17,078 nt of DNA, taken from positions 1 through 17,078 of the forward strand of contig DGRP01000131.1 in NCBI GenBank assembly GCA_002391065.1. The letters run 5' to 3'. The DNA comes from Ruminococcus sp. UBA4385. GTDB lineage: Bacteria; Bacillota_A; Clostridia; Oscillospirales; Ruminococcaceae. The translations under genes and the position numbers were made by a program. The stretch's first letter is position 1, and each line of letters opens with the position of its first letter. The notes beneath the pieces are model-generated. The model was not told the DNA's origin, searched no databases, and saw only the letters and a list, made by a program, of their open reading frames with translations. Below, piece after piece: positions 12,882 through 17,078 of this stretch.

Positions 12882-14273
12882 ATGACAAGAACACAGAGAT
12901 ACTTTACAGAAATAAAAAACAAGAGGGTAGCCTTCATCGGTGTGGGTGTCAGCCATACCGAGCTTATAAAGGTATTCCTCAGCAGAGGCGTTAAGTGCGT
13001 AGTCTGCGACAGGAAAGACGAAGATGAGTTCGATGAGCTCATCTATGAGGAGCTTTCAGCAAAGGGCTGTGACTTCTCCCTCGGCGAGAATTACCTTGAC
13101 GCTATCTTCAATTGTGATATAGTTTTCAGAACACCGGGAATGTACTATAATGACCCCGTTCTTACCAAGGCAAGAAAGCAGGGTATCGTTATCACCTCAG
13201 AAATGGAAACATTTTTTGATCTTTGCCCCTGCCGTACCTTCGGAGTAACAGGCTCGGACGGAAAGACCACAACAACTACTCTTATCAGTGAGCTCCTCAG
13301 AGCAGAGGGCAAGAGAGTACATCTCGGCGGCAACATAGGAAAGGCGCTCCTTCCGATAGTTGAAACTATGGCAGAAACAGACGTTGCGGTAGTCGAGCTT
13401 TCAAGCTTCCAGCTTATTTCTATGAGAAGCTCGCCCATGACTGCGGTTATAACAAACATCACTCCCAACCACCTGAACGTTCACGGCACAATGGAGGAGT
13501 ACATCGGGGCAAAAACCAACATCATCGCACATCAGAACGGCTACTCAAAGACCGTTCTTAACGAGGACGATGAAACCACTATCGGGCTTGCCGATATGGT
13601 AAGAGGAAAGCTCTGCACATTCTCTCTCAAGCATCAGGTACAGAGGGGAACTTATCTCAGAGATGACGGAATGCTCTGCTATACCGAAAACGGTCAGGAC
13701 ACACCTATCGTTCATAAAGATGATATCCGTATTCCGGGTATTCATAATGTAGCAAATTATCTTGCGGCTATCTGTGCGGTATGGGGCGAGGTAAGCATTC
13801 AGAGCATAGTTTCCGTTGCAGAGAACTTCGGCGGAGTTGAGCACAGAATTGAGTTCGTAAGAGAAAAGGGCGGAGTTAAGTGGTATAATGATTCTATCGC
13901 TACAAGCCCTACAAGAGTTATAGCAGGTCTTAACTCATTTAATCAGAAGCTTATTGTTATTGCAGGCGGCTATGACAAGAAGATACCCTTCGAGCCCCTC
14001 GCTGAGCCTGTAAACAAAAATGTTAAGACCCTGATTTTAATGGGCGTTACCGCTGATAAGATCGAGGCGGCAGTTACTGCAAGCCCTCTTTATCCCGACA
14101 GCGGACTGAAAATTCTCAGAGCCGAGAGTATGGAGGACGCAGTCGCAATTGCTGACAAGATAGCCGATGAGGGCGACATAGTAACCCTCTCGCCTGCCTG
14201 CGCAAGCTTTGACGCTTATCCAAACTTTGAGGCAAGGGGCAGACACTTCAAGGAGCTTGTAAGGGCACTTTGA
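12882..14273 (+). CDS. murD: UDP-N-acetylmuramoyl-L-alanine--D-glutamate ligase
   Basis: MurD adds D-glutamate to UDP-MurNAc-L-Ala in the cytoplasm, using ATP, during peptidoglycan precursor synthesis. The 463 residues show the three Mur-ligase domains. A Rossmann-like UDP-binding domain comes first (FIGVGVS near 18-24). The central ATPase has P-loop GSDGKTTT (124-131), E-L-S-S-F-Q-L (172-178) and NHLNVHGTMEEY (196-207). Lys211 is in the position of the carbamylated lysine of E. coli MurD. The C-terminal domain has EHRIEF (320-325), YNDSIATSPT (335-344), GGYDKKIPF (362-370) and the late S-P-A-C-A-S-F-D. AAGGAG (12867-12872) is 9 bases before the ATG. It has its own promoter and stands apart from any visible dcw cluster. 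The peptidase gene 48 bases downstream has no clear promoter, suggesting read-through. Confidence 0.94.
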   Translation: MTRTQRYFTEIKNKRVAFIGVGVSHTELIKVFLSRGVKCVVCDRKDEDEFDELIYEELSAKGCDFSLGENYLDAIFNCDIVFRTPGMYYNDPVLTKARKQGIVITSEMETFFDLCPCRTFGVTGSDGKTTTTTLISELLRAEGKRVHLGGNIGKALLPIVETMAETDVAVVELSSFQLISMRSSPMTAVITNITPNHLNVHGTMEEYIGAKTNIIAHQNGYSKTVLNEDDETTIGLADMVRGKLCTFSLKHQVQRGTYLRDDGMLCYTENGQDTPIVHKDDIRIPGIHNVANYLAAICAVWGEVSIQSIVSVAENFGGVEHRIEFVREKGGVKWYNDSIATSPTRVIAGLNSFNQKLIVIAGGYDKKIPFEPLAEPVNKNVKTLILMGVTADKIEAAVTASPLYPDSGLKILRAESMEDAVAIADKIADEGDIVTLSPACASFDAYPNFEARGRHFKELVRAL

Positions 14274-14321
14274 TAACAGTCTTGAAAATTGGACAGATAA
14301 TATTTTGAAAAGAGAAGTTTT

Positions 14322-15338
14322 ATGGACATAAAAGAACTGATATGCAAGCTGACCGCACCTATGGGTGTATCGGGGGCTGAGAAAATGGCTGCTGATACAG
14401 CGGCAGAGCTTTTAGCACCGTTCGGAGAGGTCAGTGTTACAGCGCTGGGCAGTGTTATCTGCAAGGTCGGTGAGCACAGAGAGGGCTTGCCCTCGCTGCT
14501 TTTAGATGCACATATTGATGAGATCGGAATGATAGTGACCTATATCACAGATGACGGCTTCTTAAAGGTCGCAGCCTGCGGCGGAATTGATGCAAGAGTT
14601 CTGCCTGCAAGTGTTGTGACGATTTACGGAAAAGAAAAGCTAAAGGGTGTAATAACCTCAGTGCCGCCGCATCTCAGTGATGACAGCAGCGAAGTTCCCG
14701 ATGTTGATGCTGTCTTTATAGATACGGGCTTTACGAAAGCAGAGCTTAAAGATAAGGTAAAGCTTGGCGACAGGGTTCTAATTGAAAATGATCCTGTCCC
14801 GCTTATCGGCGGAAGGCTTACCTCAAAGGCGCTTGATAACCGCTGCGGCTGCGCCTCTGTAATAAGGGCACTGGAGCTTGTCAAGGACAAAGAGAGCGCA
14901 TACAATGTGACAGTTCAGCTTTCCACAGGAGAAGAGGTCAATCAGCGCGGTGCTGTGACCGCTGCCTTCAGGGAGAATTTTGATGAAGCAATAGTAGTTG
15001 ATGTTACCTTCGGTGTGTGTCACGGAGAGCCCGAGGCTGATTATTCACAGCTTGGAAAAGGACCTGCTGTCGGTATATCATCATCGCTGTCGGAGGAGCT
15101 TTCAGACAGGCTTATAAAGCTTGCGGAGGAGGAAAGCATACCCTGTCAGCTCGAAGTTATGGGCGGCAAAACAGGCACAAATGCTGATTCCGTAAGTATT
15201 TCAAGGGCAGGTGTAAGAACAGTTACCCTGTCAATACCCGAGCGATATATGCACACTCCTGCCGAGGTCATCGACCCTGAGGACTGCGAGAACACAGCAA
15301 GGCTTATATCAGCCTTCATCACAAAGGGGAGGGCTTGA
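14322..15338 (+). CDS. M42 family metallo-aminopeptidase, first of a tandem pair
   Basis: M42 enzymes are co-catalytic metal aminopeptidases that assemble into hollow dodecameric (TET) shells and trim short peptides in the cytoplasm. This 338-residue member has the ligands in order: His64 in DAHIDEIG, Asp172 in SKALDNRCG, the catalytic and ligand pair Glu204-Glu205 in STGEEVNQRGA, Asp227 in VDVTFG and His311 in ERYMHTPAEV. The insert between 90 and 165 is the PDZ-like domain typical of the family. The ribosome binding site is weak (AGAGAAG, ending 5 bases before the ATG). The start is supported by the family-like opening MDIKELICKL. It is followed by one base and then the second M42 gene. Substrate preference cannot be read here. 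Confidence 0.9.
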   Translation: MDIKELICKLTAPMGVSGAEKMAADTAAELLAPFGEVSVTALGSVICKVGEHREGLPSLLLDAHIDEIGMIVTYITDDGFLKVAACGGIDARVLPASVVTIYGKEKLKGVITSVPPHLSDDSSEVPDVDAVFIDTGFTKAELKDKVKLGDRVLIENDPVPLIGGRLTSKALDNRCGCASVIRALELVKDKESAYNVTVQLSTGEEVNQRGAVTAAFRENFDEAIVVDVTFGVCHGEPEADYSQLGKGPAVGISSSLSEELSDRLIKLAEEESIPCQLEVMGGKTGTNADSVSISRAGVRTVTLSIPERYMHTPAEVIDPEDCENTARLISAFITKGRA

Positions 15339-15339
15339 T

Positions 15340-16368
15340 ATGCTGAAAGATATATTAAAGGAGCTCTGCTGTCTTGACGGTATCTCGGGAAGAGAGAACG
15401 AGGTCCGTGAGAGGATAATCTCTCTCATTGGCGATAAGGCAGAGGTAAGAACTGACAATCTTGGGAACGTGATAGCCTTCTGCAAGGGAAAGAAAACACC
15501 TTCCAAAAAGCTGATGATCTCTGCCCACATGGACGAGGTCGGCTTTATGGTGACATATATAAATAAAGACGGAACGCTCTGCTTTACCCCTGTTGGCGGA
15601 ATAGACCCGAGGGTCTGCTTCGGTAAGAGGGTTAGAGTAGGCAGACAGAAAATAACAGGGCTTATAGCAGGCTCTGCAATACACAATGTCCCGAAGGCTG
15701 ACAGAAACAAAGTCAAAAGCTTTGACAAGCTTGTTATCGACATCGGTGCAGGCTCAAAGGAAGAGGCTGAAAAGCTTGTCCGTCAGGGCGACAGCGTTTA
15801 TTTTACTTCCGAGTTTACGGAGTTCGGCAGCGGCATGATAAGCTCAAAGGCAATTGATGACCGTGCAGGCTGTGCTATGATGATAGAGATGATAAACGCA
15901 GGCGTTGAGTACGATACCTATTTTACCTTCGTGGTACAGGAGGAGATAGGTCTCAGGGGCTCAGGCTGTGCGGCTTTCTCTGTTGAGCCCGATTATGCTA
16001 TAGTACTTGAAGCCACCACTGCTTCCGATATACCCTCGGAAAGCGGCGCAGACCGTGTATGCGAGGTCGGAAAGGGAGCTGTTGTCTCAATAATTGACAG
16101 GGCAACGATGTACGATGAGGGCCTCAGCAGTCTGGCTTTTAAGCTTGCTGAGGAGAATGGAGTTCCTGCACAGACAAAAACAAAGGCGGCAGGCGGCAAT
16201 GATGCAGGCGCTATACACAAGTCCCGTGAGGGTGTCAGAACTGCGGCTGTATCTGTGCCGTGCAGGTATCTGCATTCACCCGTATGTGTTATAAAAGAGG
16301 ACGACCTGGAGAGCGTTTATAAACTTGCAAGGCTTCTTGCGGACAGGATCTTAGCTGATGATTTATGA
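15340..16368 (+). CDS. M42 family metallo-aminopeptidase, second of a tandem pair
   Basis: A 342-residue paralogue of the preceding gene with its own complete metal site: His63 and Asp65 in SAHMDEVG, Asp173 in KAIDDRAG, Glu201-Glu202 in VQEEIGLRG, Glu224 in VLEATTASD (where the first copy has Asp) and His312 in CRYLHSPV. The N-terminal half aligns with the first copy (LxxLC-gISG start, DAHIDEIG versus SAHMDEVG), but many residues around the substrate pocket differ. GGGGAGGG (15326-15333) lies 6 bases before the ATG, inside the end of the first gene, so translation is coupled. Co-expression of two different M42 subunits would allow separate or mixed shells; that is inference. Confidence 0.92.
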   Translation: MLKDILKELCCLDGISGRENEVRERIISLIGDKAEVRTDNLGNVIAFCKGKKTPSKKLMISAHMDEVGFMVTYINKDGTLCFTPVGGIDPRVCFGKRVRVGRQKITGLIAGSAIHNVPKADRNKVKSFDKLVIDIGAGSKEEAEKLVRQGDSVYFTSEFTEFGSGMISSKAIDDRAGCAMMIEMINAGVEYDTYFTFVVQEEIGLRGSGCAAFSVEPDYAIVLEATTASDIPSESGADRVCEVGKGAVVSIIDRATMYDEGLSSLAFKLAEENGVPAQTKTKAAGGNDAGAIHKSREGVRTAAVSVPCRYLHSPVCVIKEDDLESVYKLARLLADRILADDL

Positions 16369-17078
16369 AACCAAAGAGCTTTCAGCTATGCTTCTCAGTG
16401 AGCTGAAAAGCAATAACTACACAAGAAGGATAAAGTCACACTTTCAGGCCTATGGCGCTGAGTATGACTTCCTGCGTTTTTTTATGATAGAGGAGAACGG
16501 TGAGCACTTTGGTATGCTGTCCGTGTTCAACTCAACGATGATGATCTCTACCTTTATTGGCAAGACCTTCACCGATGAGATACTTGAAGAGCTTGCAGGC
16601 TTTATCCTTATGAACAAGCCCATGCAGATAGAGCTTGAGGGCTGTTACGGAAAAAAGCTTCATAAGCTTATTAAAGATGAGTATAACAGTGACAAGCGCA
16701 CGGAATTCGCCTTCGTTACCAGAAATACTCTCCCTGATATGGACGTAAATGAGCTTCCTAAGCTTGATGATGTATACAAAATACTGGCGGAGAGCTTCCC
16801 CTCGATCAAGGCATCATATCAGCTCTGGCTGACCGATACCTCGCACAGGGTAAGGCGTGGTCTTTCGCAGTCGTTCCTGCTGGGGGACTATACTACGGCA
16901 ACTATTCAGTATATCATTGACGGTGTGGCGCTTGTCGGTCATGTTGCCACTATACCCGAGGAGCGTGGTAAATTCCATGCAAGACGGCTTCTTTACTGGA
17001 TAGGCGAGCGCCTTAATAAAGACGGCTTTGAGGTAAGGCTTTTTGCAAGACCGCACAGGGTCAGCTATTATGAAGAGA
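16358..17078 (+). CDS. GNAT-like acetyltransferase, C-terminus beyond the window edge
   Basis: An open frame starting with ATG at 16358 runs through 240 codons to the end of the window without a stop. Its start overlaps the second M42 gene by 11 bases. The last part shows a GNAT-type strand and acetyl-CoA loop: G-V-A-L-V-G-H-V-A-T-I (about 188-198), then P-E-E-R-G-K-F-H-A-R-R and a helix ending near L-F-A-R-P-H-R-V-S-Y-Y-E-E. The first 150 residues look like a second, degenerate alpha/beta domain, as in two-domain GNAT proteins. The substrate is unknown. A weak AGGA (16345-16348) precedes the ATG, so expression is probably by coupling. Confidence 0.75.
   Translation, partial: MIYETKELSAMLLSELKSNNYTRRIKSHFQAYGAEYDFLRFFMIEENGEHFGMLSVFNSTMMISTFIGKTFTDEILEELAGFILMNKPMQIELEGCYGKKLHKLIKDEYNSDKRTEFAFVTRNTLPDMDVNELPKLDDVYKILAESFPSIKASYQLWLTDTSHRVRRGLSQSFLLGDYTTATIQYIIDGVALVGHVATIPEERGKFHARRLLYWIGERLNKDGFEVRLFARPHRVSYYEE

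Overview
This window looks like a stretch of core chromosome from a low-to-moderate GC Firmicute of the class Clostridia, most likely a Ruminococcus-like member of the Oscillospiraceae. This is inferred from the cdaA-cdaR pair, a CIRCE element, strong AGGAGG-type ribosome binding sites, a DHHW-family lipoprotein with a poly-threonine linker and tandem M42 peptidases. I see no phage, transposon, plasmid, CRISPR, tRNA or rRNA signature. Every gene I call is intact except the last, which runs off the right edge.

Layout, left to right. (1) A promoter drives cdaA-cdaR, the membrane diadenylate cyclase and its YbbR-domain regulator; the pair overlaps by 13 bases and ends at a strong terminator. (2) An FAD-dependent dehydrogenase of unknown reaction follows, then a shared terminator and a convergent small heat-shock protein (Hsp20). 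The divergent gap upstream of hsp20 holds a CIRCE operator (HrcA site). (3) A DHHW/SGNH-like lipoprotein has its own promoter and terminator. (4) A perfect consensus promoter starts a same-strand run: ilvB (acetolactate synthase large subunit), an SGNH esterase, a DUF815 AAA ATPase, a GNAT acetyltransferase and an IspD/TarI-family cytidylyltransferase that resembles TarI. The run ends at a long perfect inverted-repeat terminator. (5) A divergent, over-long PRPP synthetase (prs-like) reads leftwards to that terminator. (6) Divergently, murD is followed by two tandem M42 aminopeptidases and the start of another GNAT-like gene; the last three are translationally packed.

How the genes fit together. 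cdaA/cdaR (c-di-AMP, envelope homeostasis), the TarI-like enzyme (possibly activated alditol for envelope polymers), murD (peptidoglycan) and the DHHW lipoprotein (possibly envelope polymer O-acylation) all touch the cell envelope. ilvB and prs supply branched-chain amino acids and PRPP, and the M42 pair recycles peptides. There is no clear dedicated novel system here. The items most worth a second look are the TarI-like rather than IspD-like cytidylyltransferase, the divergent PRPP synthetase, the orphan DHHW lipoprotein, the ilvB-SGNH-DUF815 linkage, the M42 tandem and the CIRCE plus extra half-site.
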